From Apodospora peruviana (lineage: Eukaryota; Ascomycota; Sordariomycetes; Sordariales; Lasiosphaeriaceae), in contig JAUEDM010000005.1 of the NCBI GenBank assembly GCA_033439685.1, positions 3,472,001 through 3,536,000 of the forward strand: DNA of 64,000 bases, written 5' to 3'. Numbering within the stretch: the first letter of the stretch is position 1; each line of letters starts with the position of its first letter. Of this stretch, positions 21,686 through 31,695 are shown piece after piece. The position numbers and the translations under genes were made by a program. The notes under the pieces were generated by a model. The model made no database searches, had not been told where the DNA came from, and saw only the letters and a list, made by a program, of their open reading frames with translations.

Positions 21686-22252
21686 TGTCGATATCTGAGT
21701 CGAGGGTGGAATGATGCGAAATTCGTGTGATAGATAGTTGATACGGGTGATGTTAATGAATATACTCTACCAGGAGAGGATTCGATGATGGTTGCGGTGG
21801 GTGGGACTGCCCTCACTGATGATGTCATCCGACCACCACGACCGCTGTGGTGACGAACGTCGTTATTGGCAGCGAACCTAACCCTGACGCAGCCCCCCAC
21901 TCACCTCCTTTAACGTACCTCCTTTTTAACGTTAATTGTACTTACTTATTTATTTTCCATGTCCAAAAGTTCATCCTTACCAGATATCTGAGCATGTACA
22001 AATCGAATCTCTGATATTTTTCTTCTGCACCTTTTTGTCGGACTTGATGACCCGAGACCGTGAGACTGAGAGCCACGCCCGATGCATCTGTCAGAATCAT
22101 CTCCTCGATTGCTACAATGCCTACTAACAGGTTCAGAGTCTTAGGCCAGATCGTATCATTCGCGCCAGAAGCACCCAAACGCGACTCTGCCCAATCACTC
22201 CCTGAAGAACCAAACATAATCGCCCCTATAATCATACAAGCTCTGCAGTCGA
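21686..22252. other. Intergenic
   Basis: Upstream of the mitochondrial protein gene and downstream of GH127. No gene seen; a short AT-rich tract lies near 21930-21960. Confidence 0.6.
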
Positions 22253-24190
22253 TCAAGCTGGCAACGACCCCTTTACTTCCCAATACGTAACATAATTAAC
22301 CCCCTGCCCATCGTAATACGGTAGCAGGCTCACGTTCTTGCCGTCAGCCGTACTCGCCGAAAACGCAAGTTTGTCGCTGGCAGTCCGTTGAAGCGAGTCC
22401 AGCTTGAGCTGCGGTGCCGCCGTGACCGCCGTGTTGCCATAATTGCCCACTAATACCGTCGGCCCGTATGCCACGGCCGCCAGGTTCTTGTTATCGTTGG
22501 TTGGTAGCAGACGGAAAGCCAAAGGCAGCCTGACTGTAATAGTGTCCCCGGCTGCCCAGTTCCGCGGACCTATACTGGCGTAGCTGCCAGGCTTTACAGT
22601 ACTGCCACCCGACAACGCAGCCACCTCGTGTCCTTCAGCATCCGTAACTGTGACTGTCGCTCCAGAAGTCGTCCATCCCGGGATGCGAATCTTGATCGCA
22701 AAGTTGGTCTCTCCACCATTGGCAGCAGCAGCAGCAACAGCAGAGATCTTGATAGTAGACGTGTCCTGTACGGGGAAAGCAGTTGACTGCGTAACCGTCA
22801 CCCCACGCCGGGCCCAGTTGAGCTTGCTAGCCGTAAACAGATTCACATACAGCGCCCCCTCATCATAGAAATAAATCGAGTCGGCGAACTTGGTGTGCGT
22901 CTCGGTCCCGGTGCCCTGGCAGCACCAGAACGAATCGTAGTCGGTGCTCCACGTGCCGCCGCCCCAGGCCGGGCCGACGCCGCGCCGTGCGCCGGGTTGA
23001 AGACTATGAAAATACGTGACGTGCCCGTGGGCGTCGGCCGGGTTCTGCTGGCCCAGCATCTGGTTGAGTAGCGCTCGCTCGTAGTAGTCTGTAAGTACAA
23101 CGTTGGTAGGGTCCAGAGTCCACAGCTCGCGCGTCAGCTTGAGCATGTTGTACGTGTTGCACGACTCGCCCGCGTCTGACTTCAGGTACCCAGAAATCGC
23201 GTTGGGCGGTTTGAAGTGCTCCGCCTGACTGTTCGACCCGATGGCGTACGTGTGCGCGCCGACGACCATGCTCCACGCGTTGGCGGCGATGGCCTTGTAC
23301 CGCGCGGTTCCGGTGGCCTTGAACTGCCGCAGGCTGCCGATCCATTTGGGTATCTGCGTGTTGGCGTGCAGGCCGTTGAGCGAGTCCTGGTTGCTGGCGA
23401 GTGGATTGACGACAGAATTGTGCTCGAAGCGCTGCGCGACCGCCAACCACTTCTTGTCGCCCCCCGTGGCGAAGTACATGTCCGCAAACACGGCCACCAT
23501 GCCGCCGTGCTCTGTCGCGAGAACCCGCTGCATCTGGTCGGTCGAGAGCTTCGCCGTGCGCACGTCGACCCAACCGCCGAGCTCGAGCAGCACGCTTTTC
23601 GCCGTAGCGTCACCAAACACCTGCCACACGTCCAGAAGCCCGGCCATGGTCTTGTGGATGACGTAGTACGGCACTCCGCTCGACAGCTTGCCCTGCTCCA
23701 TCAGATCGAAATCCTTTTCCGAGAAGGCGTTCAGATACCCCTTATTCCAGCCCGCGGCGGCGTTGTTGGCCTGGCACTTGGCCAGCTCGGCGACGAACGA
23801 TAATGCCCGGTCCTTGCAGATGCTGTCGTCGGTGGTCTGCCAGCACTGGGCCCACGCCGTCAGCAAGTGTCCCTGGAAATGGCCCCGAAAGGGGAAATCG
23901 GGCGCGTCCCAGCCGCCGTTCTTGGCTGCGCCCTGGGTCGGGAGCTTGTGGTTCTGTCGGAAGACGTAGAGCATCCGATTCACGTCGATGAACTTGAGGT
24001 AGGCGACGGTCCGGTTCTGGTTTTCCATCCATCGGCTGCCGCTTGTCAACTGCACCTGGCCGAGATCAAAGGGATGGACGAGTGCTCCGTTCTCTGTCGG
24101 TGGCACAGCAGACGGCGTCGCTTGGGGGTGAGCAGCCGTAAGGGCGATGGCCGCCGCCGCAACGGTGATGATGGTGTGCCACATCGTCAT
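22253..24190 (-). CDS. Secreted GH127 beta-L-arabinofuranosidase-like protein, 645 aa
   Basis: The frame extends upstream to 24388, but the sensible start is the ATG at 24188-24190 (MTMWHT) or two codons on, which gives an immediate signal peptide (WHTIITVAAAAIALTAA). The body is an (alpha/alpha)6 barrel of the GH127/DUF1680 family. The residues that in characterised members bind zinc and act as nucleophile are present: E342 and C344 in GESCNTYNML, and C423-C424 in SFWCCQGTGTE. The family releases terminal beta-L-arabinofuranose from extensin or arabinogalactan-type glycans. No intron; the C-terminal beta-sandwich is complete and ends in TGA. The exact linkage specificity is inference. Confidence 0.93.
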   Translation of the reverse strand: MTMWHTIITVAAAAIALTAAHPQATPSAVPPTENGALVHPFDLGQVQLTSGSRWMENQNRTVAYLKFIDVNRMLYVFRQNHKLPTQGAAKNGGWDAPDFPFRGHFQGHLLTAWAQCWQTTDDSICKDRALSFVAELAKCQANNAAAGWNKGYLNAFSEKDFDLMEQGKLSSGVPYYVIHKTMAGLLDVWQVFGDATAKSVLLELGGWVDVRTAKLSTDQMQRVLATEHGGMVAVFADMYFATGGDKKWLAVAQRFEHNSVVNPLASNQDSLNGLHANTQIPKWIGSLRQFKATGTARYKAIAANAWSMVVGAHTYAIGSNSQAEHFKPPNAISGYLKSDAGESCNTYNMLKLTRELWTLDPTNVVLTDYYERALLNQMLGQQNPADAHGHVTYFHSLQPGARRGVGPAWGGGTWSTDYDSFWCCQGTGTETHTKFADSIYFYDEGALYVNLFTASKLNWARRGVTVTQSTAFPVQDTSTIKISAVAAAAANGGETNFAIKIRIPGWTTSGATVTVTDAEGHEVAALSGGSTVKPGSYASIGPRNWAAGDTITVRLPLAFRLLPTNDNKNLAAVAYGPTVLVGNYGNTAVTAAPQLKLDSLQRTASDKLAFSASTADGKNVSLLPYYDGQGVNYVTYWEVKGSLPA

Positions 24191-24986
24191 GTCCAAGTCT
24201 TTGTGCACGCCCGTAAACAGCTTGCGAGGGATAATGAACTCGTTATTCTCGGGCTCCAGGAGGCGTTGAAATATGGACTGTCCGGTCCTGATATAACTGT
24301 AGAATGATGTTCGATCATCGATGCACCACGCCAATAGACAGGTCCTTTTCTCCGGTGGTGAACGACCGAAGTGGCGCGCTTCTATCAAGCTCTCGCCTTA
24401 AGTACCACCCTCCACGCGACTTTACAAACTTATAGGTGGAAGATTACCGGTGTGGTAGCGGATCCAATTATCCGTATTGAAATTACCCTGCACTTTGCAC
24501 CTGAGGATTACCAGTCCCTGACCTTGTTGCTTGCGACGGTTACCTTGGGTTCTAGCGATGACAACAGAATTATGCGCACCAATCATCTCGTCTAATACCT
24601 AGGTAACCACCATGGCTATGTCAAGACAACATTACCACGATTATATACAAGACATCTGTCATGACGGTGAATGTACGTAGGAATTTGGGAAGCCACCACC
24701 CTTGATAATGTACCACGCTCGAAGCTATTTGACCGCAAATGACACAACAAACTCCAACATGGAAGCAAAACACATGATAATACAGCATCGATATGAATTT
24801 TAACAAACTTTTCAATTACCCCCATTAACCTCCCATTATCTACTACCCCCGACAACAACTTTAATACAGTCATATACACAAGAGATTATATTTATGTACA
24901 TTGGGCGTCTCTCAATGGCCACAAAGCCAATTTAACTCTCAGTCATTAAGTTGGTACCTATGGTTCTTAGCTCTCACTCACTCATC
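24191..24986. other. Intergenic
   Basis: No gene seen. Contains one copy of the recurrent CCTAGGTA motif at ~24597. Confidence 0.6.
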
Positions 24987-26387
24987 TTAACCCGACTGGT
25001 ACAGCGCAACAGCATAGACATGCGGGTTGAGCATCGTCAGGTTGTATGGCGTGACATACAGATCCAAATCAGTCAGAACCAAAAAGATGGTACCGTTGAC
25101 GGCCGGGTCGCCCGCAAAGGTACTCATGTTGGGCTGGATCGTGTACGCAGAGTTCCCGGTGACATTCATGAGCGGGGTGTAGGTGACGTTCAGCTGGCTG
25201 ACCCAGCCGGCAAACGCCGGCGGCCCGGCCGTGGTGTTTGTGATGTAGCTGTTGTTCGGCCCGATTGGCTTGCCGGGCTCGTCCCACTCGAGGAAGACCT
25301 GTCGGCCGGGATACGACAGCGGCATCGACCGGTTCCGCGTGATGCCCGGCGAGCAGTTGATGCCGACCACGTCGCTCTTGATGCAGTCCTGGTCAGGCTC
25401 GACGTCCTGCGTGCTGAGCGTGTTTGTGTAGCCGCCGGTGGTCTCGTTCCAGACGTTGGACCCGTCGATGCGGGCCGGGTTCGGCTGGTTGAGGATCCGG
25501 AGGTCGGGGAAGTTCTGCCAGACCAGACGCGTCTGGTTGGCCGGGCAGCTCGAGATGTAGGGCGCGAGCAGGGTCCAAGCCCACGACTGCGGCACGCCCA
25601 CCTCGAACCAGACGGGCATGGGGAAGAGGCCCTCGAACTGGCGGAAGATCATCTGCTGGCGCGCTTCCGTGGAGATGCTCTGCAGCAGGAGCGTCCCGAC
25701 GTCGCCGGCGTTCAGATGCTCGAGGAATCCGTAGACACCCGACTCGCCAAACCGGGTCAGCTTCTGGCAGAAGTCGATGAACTCGCGCACGTTGGATACG
25801 GGGTAGTTGTATGTGCACTGCTTGGGCGCGTGGGGCCCCAAGATGTTGCTCAGGAGGGTCGCGTGACCAACTTCTTGGTCGGCCATAAACTCTATAAGGA
25901 AGCGGTCCTCGGCAGTGAGGCCGACCTTCTCAAAGTCCTCCACCGAAAAGGTCGCCAGTCCCCAGTGGAAAAGATCCAGCTCGATCCATTCCTGGTACAG
26001 GGCGAGTGCGACAGACTCGTAGTCGAAGTCTGAGAGCGGGCGGTAGACAGGAGCCGAACCGTTCGTGTCCCGTCCGCCTGATGGGGTGTAGGGCGCCGGC
26101 ATGGGTGCGTGTAGCTTGCCGGTGCGGTCGTATTTGTACGCATCGGGTCCAGGAGGCAGAGCTGGGATGGACGGCGCAAGCACGAGTGTTGACAGAGCTC
26201 CAGTTGTGGTTGGCGAAGGGCCAGTGTATGGACCGTGCGAGGTCACATTGTGGTGTGAGACTTGAGATGGGATGACGGGGGGTATCGAGGTGACTGTGGT
26301 GGCAGCTTCAGAGACAACTGGGACTGCGACTGACCGCGCAACGAGCGAGAGCAGGGCCACGCCCGCTGAAGTCTTGAACCCGGGCAT
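24987..26387 (-). CDS. rds1: Rds1-like secreted ferritin-fold stress protein, 466 aa
   Basis: Intronless, ATG at 26385-26387, TAA end. A signal peptide (about 1-21) precedes a Thr/Pro-rich linker, then a ferritin-like four-helix domain. Helices carry spaced acidic and His residues (ALYQEWIELDLFHWGLATFS; FMADQEVGHATLLSNILG; LLQSISTEARQQMIFRQFEG), as in the fission-yeast stress protein Rds1 family. Many N-x-S/T sites fit export. The family is induced by nutrient or desiccation stress in several fungi, and its biochemistry is not settled. Length and domain order match relatives. The long plus-strand frame 24951-26033 is antisense noise. Confidence 0.9.
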   Translation of the reverse strand: MPGFKTSAGVALLSLVARSVAVPVVSEAATTVTSIPPVIPSQVSHHNVTSHGPYTGPSPTTTGALSTLVLAPSIPALPPGPDAYKYDRTGKLHAPMPAPYTPSGGRDTNGSAPVYRPLSDFDYESVALALYQEWIELDLFHWGLATFSVEDFEKVGLTAEDRFLIEFMADQEVGHATLLSNILGPHAPKQCTYNYPVSNVREFIDFCQKLTRFGESGVYGFLEHLNAGDVGTLLLQSISTEARQQMIFRQFEGLFPMPVWFEVGVPQSWAWTLLAPYISSCPANQTRLVWQNFPDLRILNQPNPARIDGSNVWNETTGGYTNTLSTQDVEPDQDCIKSDVVGINCSPGITRNRSMPLSYPGRQVFLEWDEPGKPIGPNNSYITNTTAGPPAFAGWVSQLNVTYTPLMNVTGNSAYTIQPNMSTFAGDPAVNGTIFLVLTDLDLYVTPYNLTMLNPHVYAVALYQSG

Positions 26388-27869
26388 GCTTGTTTCAACC
26401 GAATCAGACGAACTGGATTCGAGACGGAATAGATGAGGTGGTCAGAAGGTTCAAGGGGCACACCAAAGGCCATGGCGGGATAACTGGAACTTTATAATAA
26501 CATTTTCCGCGAATACTGCCCCCCGGAGGTCCCCAGGACCCCGGTCGCACAGAAAAGAAGTTTCATCATCGACTCTAGCAGTGGTGCGCCGAACCCGGTC
26601 GAAATGGCGGGCGAACTGGGGCGGTGACAACATGACGAGCAAAATTTGTGAAGACGCTTGCGTCCGAGGCTCCGTTGTGCTCGCTTGCCTGGCAGTCTTG
26701 CAGCGGCACTCACAGTCTGGTTCCTGGTCTTGTCCCTGGCAGTTCTGTCTGCCGGCGCGTTCGGACCCTGGGTGCGGGGCATGAATACTAGCCAGATCCT
26801 TGATCCATCTGCAAGTCGTGGCTATCGTCCGGTCTGTCTTGGTTGACATTGGGCTTCCAGTCCAGGGGCGGACGGACTGCAGGCCAGACCACAAGCTTGG
26901 TGATGGATCGATGACACCTCGATTAGAGCTTTGCTCCGAAGTGGGGGACAAACGGGACGGGCCCACGAGCAGCGTCCCAGCGTACGTACCAGCCTCCAAT
27001 CCTCTGTCGACCGGTAAAAGTGTTCCGGAATCGAATTGTCGTCAGGGTCGGGTGCCGCAGAATGTGTGCAGGTGCAGCTGCAGCTGCAGAGCCGATGACC
27101 GATGTAGTTCCCGCGCGTTGTGGGGGTCGAGAGCGGATCGTCTACGTCATAGACTATACAGTAAGGCGATTCTCCACTCTCCCAATTCTCCCGAGTGCTT
27201 GGCGACCGATCTCTTTGTGCACGTCGAATGAACGAATGTCCCGCCCGGGAGAGTTCAATTCGATAGTAGCTGTTCCTGACACAGGGCGGACGGGTCCTAA
27301 ATGTTATTGTACCACACCATTTCGGAAGGGCCGGCCGGGTGCACGTTTGTGCGCCGTGCTGTGCGACCACCACCTTAGTTAGATACCGGTTCGTCTCGAC
27401 CGATTCAACCCTTCAGAAACCGGTCAGCATATCCAAGCAATTGAGTCACGGTGTTAACCATCCGCCCCGCACCGACCAGTTTGACTCGGCAAGGCTTAAG
27501 CCGGCAAGCGTACTAAAGTCGGCGGGATTTCACGTTTGAATCGGTTGGGAGAAACTGGTACAATACTAGTATTGTTCTAGATATGAGACAAACACGGCGC
27601 ACGTGTCAAGGTACTTTGGAAGGGGTGGGCAGCGCACGTGAGGTTGATTGGTCCGAGGGTCTGAGACTATGCTGTGACTGACGTCTAGCCATGAAAGTAG
27701 GCGGTTGATGCTGTCGTTGTTGCGTCTCCAGTGCCTTCGGCGCTCATGTTCTGCAGGTTACTCAAGGGCAGCAGGACTGCATTGAATGGAAAGTACCTTG
27801 GCTAGGTAGGTAATTAACAATGCGATCAAGATCGACATGCAGCACCATTATATGGCAATTGATCACACA
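26388..27869. other. Intergenic, no gene supported
   Basis: Several open frames of 60-183 codons overlap on both strands, but none has recognisable features or plausible splice structure. A TAGGTAGGTA motif lies near 27803. Confidence 0.45.
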
Positions 27870-28628
27870 TCAGTCGCCTCCCCGAATGAGGCTCTCGATG
27901 GTATCATCTACCAGTCGGCGCATCTCCTCGTCGTGGGCCGCGCCCATTGGTGAGGGCGGATATGGCGGTTGGTCGTAACCGTGAGAGTCAACATCGGTTG
28001 AAGGCTCGAGCCACGGCTGGTGGAGCGTCTTTGCGCAAAACATGACCGAGTTCCTGCTGGAATCTTGTTCTGGGTGGATCCAGCCGAGAACTCTGGTTTC
28101 GGCCTGCGTTAGTCGGGCACCCCCCTATTATCTTATCAGATCATTCAATCATGACACTCACCTTGAAACCGAATCGAGGCTAACAAGAGCGGCAGCGTCG
28201 GCGCGTGATAGGCTCGCGACCCAGTCGCCGTCTTGGCTTATGAGTACAAGTGCAAGGTCCCAGTAGTACCACTCGCTCCGGTCGCGCACCAACGCGAGCT
28301 GAATCGTGCGCCCGTATGCAAACCCGCCGAGCGACATGGGCATGATAGCATCAGGCGGGACGCCGGTATCCCGACTATCTTTATCATCATGGCAGCAGCA
28401 CGCTTTGATCTTCTTGCCCGACTCTGGCCAGCGCTGGTGCATGAAGAATGGGATAGGGAGAGGACAGTTCAAGAAACGAATTTGGTCCTTAAAGGAGCAG
28501 ACGACGATGTTCGCCCGCCACGGAATCGGCGGCGCCCGGAGGATCTCAGGTAGATTATCCGACGAGAATACCAGCTGTGCTTACTGCGGGCAACATGTGG
28601 TGGTGATGTCGGCGGAGAGGGGGAGCAT
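27870..28628 (-). CDS. Uncharacterised protein, possibly two exons, in-frame TAA
   Basis: A protein-like frame runs on the minus strand from ATG 28628 through LPEILRAPPIPWRANIVVC and SEWYYWDLALVLISQDGDW to 28162, where GTGAGT is a good donor. After GACTAACGCAG (ending 28104), a second protein-like block (AETRVLGWIHPEQ... to LIRGGD, TGA at 27870) follows. The two blocks do not join in phase with the best donor; using GTTTCA six bases upstream would fix it. A TAA at 28581-28583 interrupts the first block at codon 16 unless translation starts further down. No family recognised. Either a damaged gene or a mis-modelled intron. Confidence 0.4.
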
Positions 28629-29131
28629 ATGACGTCTAGTGGATAGGAATTAAATCGGGTGAGTGGCACGGTCGGTAGCGGCCGCTTCGTTAGCATGGCG
28701 TCCTGACCACACGTCATGCCGTTATGCCCGTTCCATCGTGGAAAGATTTTCGAGATGTCGACGGTGACAGGTCCACCTATCGTGACCTACACGGGGGCAG
28801 CAATAGGTACGACTTCGAAATGCATGTCACTATTGGGGGCTGCAGGCGTAAGGATTGGTACCTTGAGACCTGGATTCGGTGAAGTGTCCGCCGCCACCAG
28901 GCGTTTGAGCTACCTTTGCCAGTTGTATGTTCTCCTTGTTGCTGGTCTTGCTGGTTGTCCGAACTCGATGACGACGACGTTTGAGACTGTTGCAGCGTTC
29001 CAGTGTCGCCGCCTGCCCCTGAGCAGGGCGTCTAGGGAGGGGGGGATGTGCATCATGCTCAACTTTTTCTTGCGGCGGTACCCAGCCCATTTTCCGTCCG
29101 ACATGTTTGATGAAGAGAGGTGCGTGCGTGC

Positions 29132-29184
<53 letters not shown>

Positions 29185-29503
29185 GAGAGAAGCAAAACGG
29201 GCGGCGGCGACAACTACACCTTTACATAGTCGGTATGGGCCTGGCCTAGTGGGCACTAATATTGCCGACGAAATTTAATGGGTAGCAGACTGAATTTTAA
29301 AATTTGAATTAATCTTTAAGCACGTTAGTGATTGATTTTCATATAACAGACGACAACAGCGGACAAGATATCACCTAATTACCCATACACCGACACCGAA
29401 AAGCATATCAAGGTGGATGACTTTCGCAAACTCCAACACCAAAAATACCGTGATGGCGGCGCCCAGTCGGTCCTATAATACTCACAGCCGGATGCCGGAT
29501 CGT
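28629..29503. other. Intergenic
   Basis: No gene seen apart from the TG microsatellite listed separately. The 156-codon plus-strand frame here ends inside the TG repeat and is not credible. Confidence 0.5.
29121..29183 (+). repeat. (TGCG)n(TG)n microsatellite
   Basis: Four TGCG units followed by about 23 TG dinucleotides. Simple-sequence tract, potentially Z-DNA forming and length-variable. Confidence 0.97.
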
Positions 29504-31129
29504 TCAGAGATTAGGATCCGCCCCGCGCTCAATAAACAACACCACGGCATCCTCCATGCCCTTCTCCACCGCCATGTGCAGGACGCTGAGCCCCTTGGTA
29601 CTGCGCCGGGTGACATCGGCCCCGCGCTGAACCAGCAACTGGACCGCGTCCATGCGCTCGCCCTCAACGGCACAATGCAGCGCCGTGCGGCCCGTTGAGT
29701 CAAGCACATTGATATCCGCGCCCTTGTTCAGCAAGATCTCCAGGATCTTGATCTGCCCCTTGAGCGCCGCGATGTGCAGCGGGCTCGTCGGGTTCGGCGA
29801 CGGCTGAGGGCTGGCGTTGTGGAACTTGGGCGGCGGCACGGGCGGCATAACCTTGGGCTTCTTGGTGCGCTCGTACCGTTCCTTGTGGGTCTCGAATCGC
29901 CTGCCGCCCGCTTGCAAGCGGCGCCAGCGCCGGTAGCTCGCGATGGCGTCCATGTTGTTCGGGTCCAGGTCGTGGTTGTGCTCCTCGCAGCGGATCTCGA
30001 TGAACCACTTGGATGCCTGGCGCTTCTTGCACACGAGCTTCATGCGGGCCGGGCAACCGAGTTTGTGGGTCGGGCGCTTGCGTTTCCCCGTGCCGCGGTT
30101 GCCGCAGATGCCGCCACGGTCGCACATCAGATCGACGCGCACGATCGGCCCGGATCGGGACTCGCCCTTGGCGTGCTTGGCGCGGGCGCATCCGGACTGC
30201 ACCAGCACGTAGCCCTGGCTTATGGCGTATTCCTGCACGGCGTTGTACGAGGTCTCCCGGGACTCGTACGGGCCGAGGAGCAGGGTCGGCCGCACGGCTG
30301 GGAGCTGCAGTGGCTTGATGGGCTGGACGAGAGGGGCCATGTATACTGGGTTACCGTTTTCGTCAAGCGTCTCGCGGATGCCCTCACCATTGCCGCCACC
30401 ATCAGCGTCGTTATCATCAGCATCCTCCTCCTCCTCGTCGCCGTCCTGCATTGATTCATCGGGTGAAGAGGCGGGCTGTTGGTGCCCTTGAGGGCGAAGT
30501 TGTGCGGGAGTTTCCGGGTGTTGTTGCTGCGAATGTTGGGTATTTTGAGGTGTTGTCTGTACCTGGGCTGGGAGGTACACACCGTATTGGGTAGTATTAT
30601 GATGACCTGCTTGCGCTAACTGTTCGTCGATGAGGATTTGCTCGTGAGTTCGCGCTTGTTGCGTCGGTGTGATCTGATGGAACTGCGGTTGAGGAGGCAC
30701 GATTCCCTCTTGCACTTGTTGGGCATAATGGCGCTGTTGCGCCAGCTGGGCGGCCTGCTGTTGTTGACGGGCCTGCTGTTGTTGCTGTAGCTGCTGCTGC
30801 TGCTGCTGCTGCTGTTGTTGTTGTTGTTCCTGTTGCTGAGCCTGCTGCTGAAACTGTTGCCGGATTTGTTTCAGTTCTTGCTGCGCACGTTGTGCTTGCT
30901 CTCGAGCAGCTTTCTGTAGCGCTATAGCGCGGTACGATGGCCCGGGAAGTCGCTTCTGACTCGGAGGAGTTGGAGGGTGGATGGGCGTCTCGGTCGGCAC
31001 TGGACGAGGGCGGTCCTAGGACTCAATTAGCATTTGAATGCGGTTGGCGATGGGCTTGCAGACGTGGTCGCGTACAAATGGGATGCCCTGAGGCAGCTGA
31101 CCCTGCTGGTTGCCGTAGTTGTTGGACAT
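29504..31129 (-). CDS. FAR1-type DNA-binding protein with ankyrin repeats; in-frame TAG at codon 38
   Basis: The ATG at 31127-31129 (context CCACCAAAATG) opens a frame that reads through TAG at 31016-31018 and on to TGA at 29504. Residues 1-37 (MSNNYGNQQGQLPQG...) and the sequence after the stop (DRPRPVPTETPIHPPTP) read as one continuous disordered N-terminus. A long Gln-rich region follows (about 65-125), then an acidic stretch, then a FAR1/WRKY-GCM1-fold domain near 290-395 with Cys residues and the ECxxHNHDL-like end (IRCEEHNHDLDP). Three ankyrin repeats close the protein (about 450-541). FAR1 domains bind DNA and are shared with Mutator-like transposases; fusion to ankyrin repeats suggests a domesticated regulator. 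The TAG could be CAG-derived, edited to UGG, or an error. Confidence 0.75.
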
Positions 31130-31695
31130 TTTGGTGGCGACGTTTCGCGAAGTTCTCGTTAAAAGCCATATACACGAGTGTCGGGTCGCTATTCAGAGAT
31201 GTCAGGACGTTCCAAGGTGGAAAAAATCCGAAGGTATTTTGCGGGATTTGTGGCGCTAGCGATCACTCGATTGGATGTCTGCTCAGATAAGTGGGTCAGG
31301 TCTATCGCTTTGGAGGAGATTGCATAGCACGGATTTGCATCCGGTTTGTGTTTATCCTATCTTGCGACCCTGGTCTTGGCGTTCTGTCCCAAATGAGGCA
31401 CCCTGCTGGTCCCTGCATTTACCTCCTCACCTTCAACTCCAAAGCACCAACAAACGATATTCTTATTCTCATTATCCTCGCGTTTACCAGTCTGGTTAAA
31501 TAGACCAAGAATTGGTGGATTTATATGGTCAATGAAAAATTTTCTCTCTTTCCAAGGTGCTAAAATCATACAAAACTCTTACAAGTGTACATTCTATCCA
31601 AGTCTCTTTTGTCTATCCCAATGCTTCCCATCGTTAAAAGTCATAACCGGCATAAACAGGAATATCTTCATACACCAAACATACATCATGTCTCA
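31130..31695. other. Intergenic
   Basis: 5' side of the FAR1-ankyrin gene and 3' side of the next minus-strand gene. No gene seen. Confidence 0.6.

Noticed and set aside
24951..26033. 360-codon plus-strand frame
   Set aside because: Antisense shadow of the Rds1-like gene.
26451..27373. Minus-strand frames of 182-183 codons upstream of Rds1
   Set aside because: Irregular composition, overlapping equally long plus-strand frames, and no recognisable domain.
28716..29186. 156-codon plus-strand open frame ending in a Cys-Val repeat
   Set aside because: Its end is the TG microsatellite translated; no protein-like features before it.
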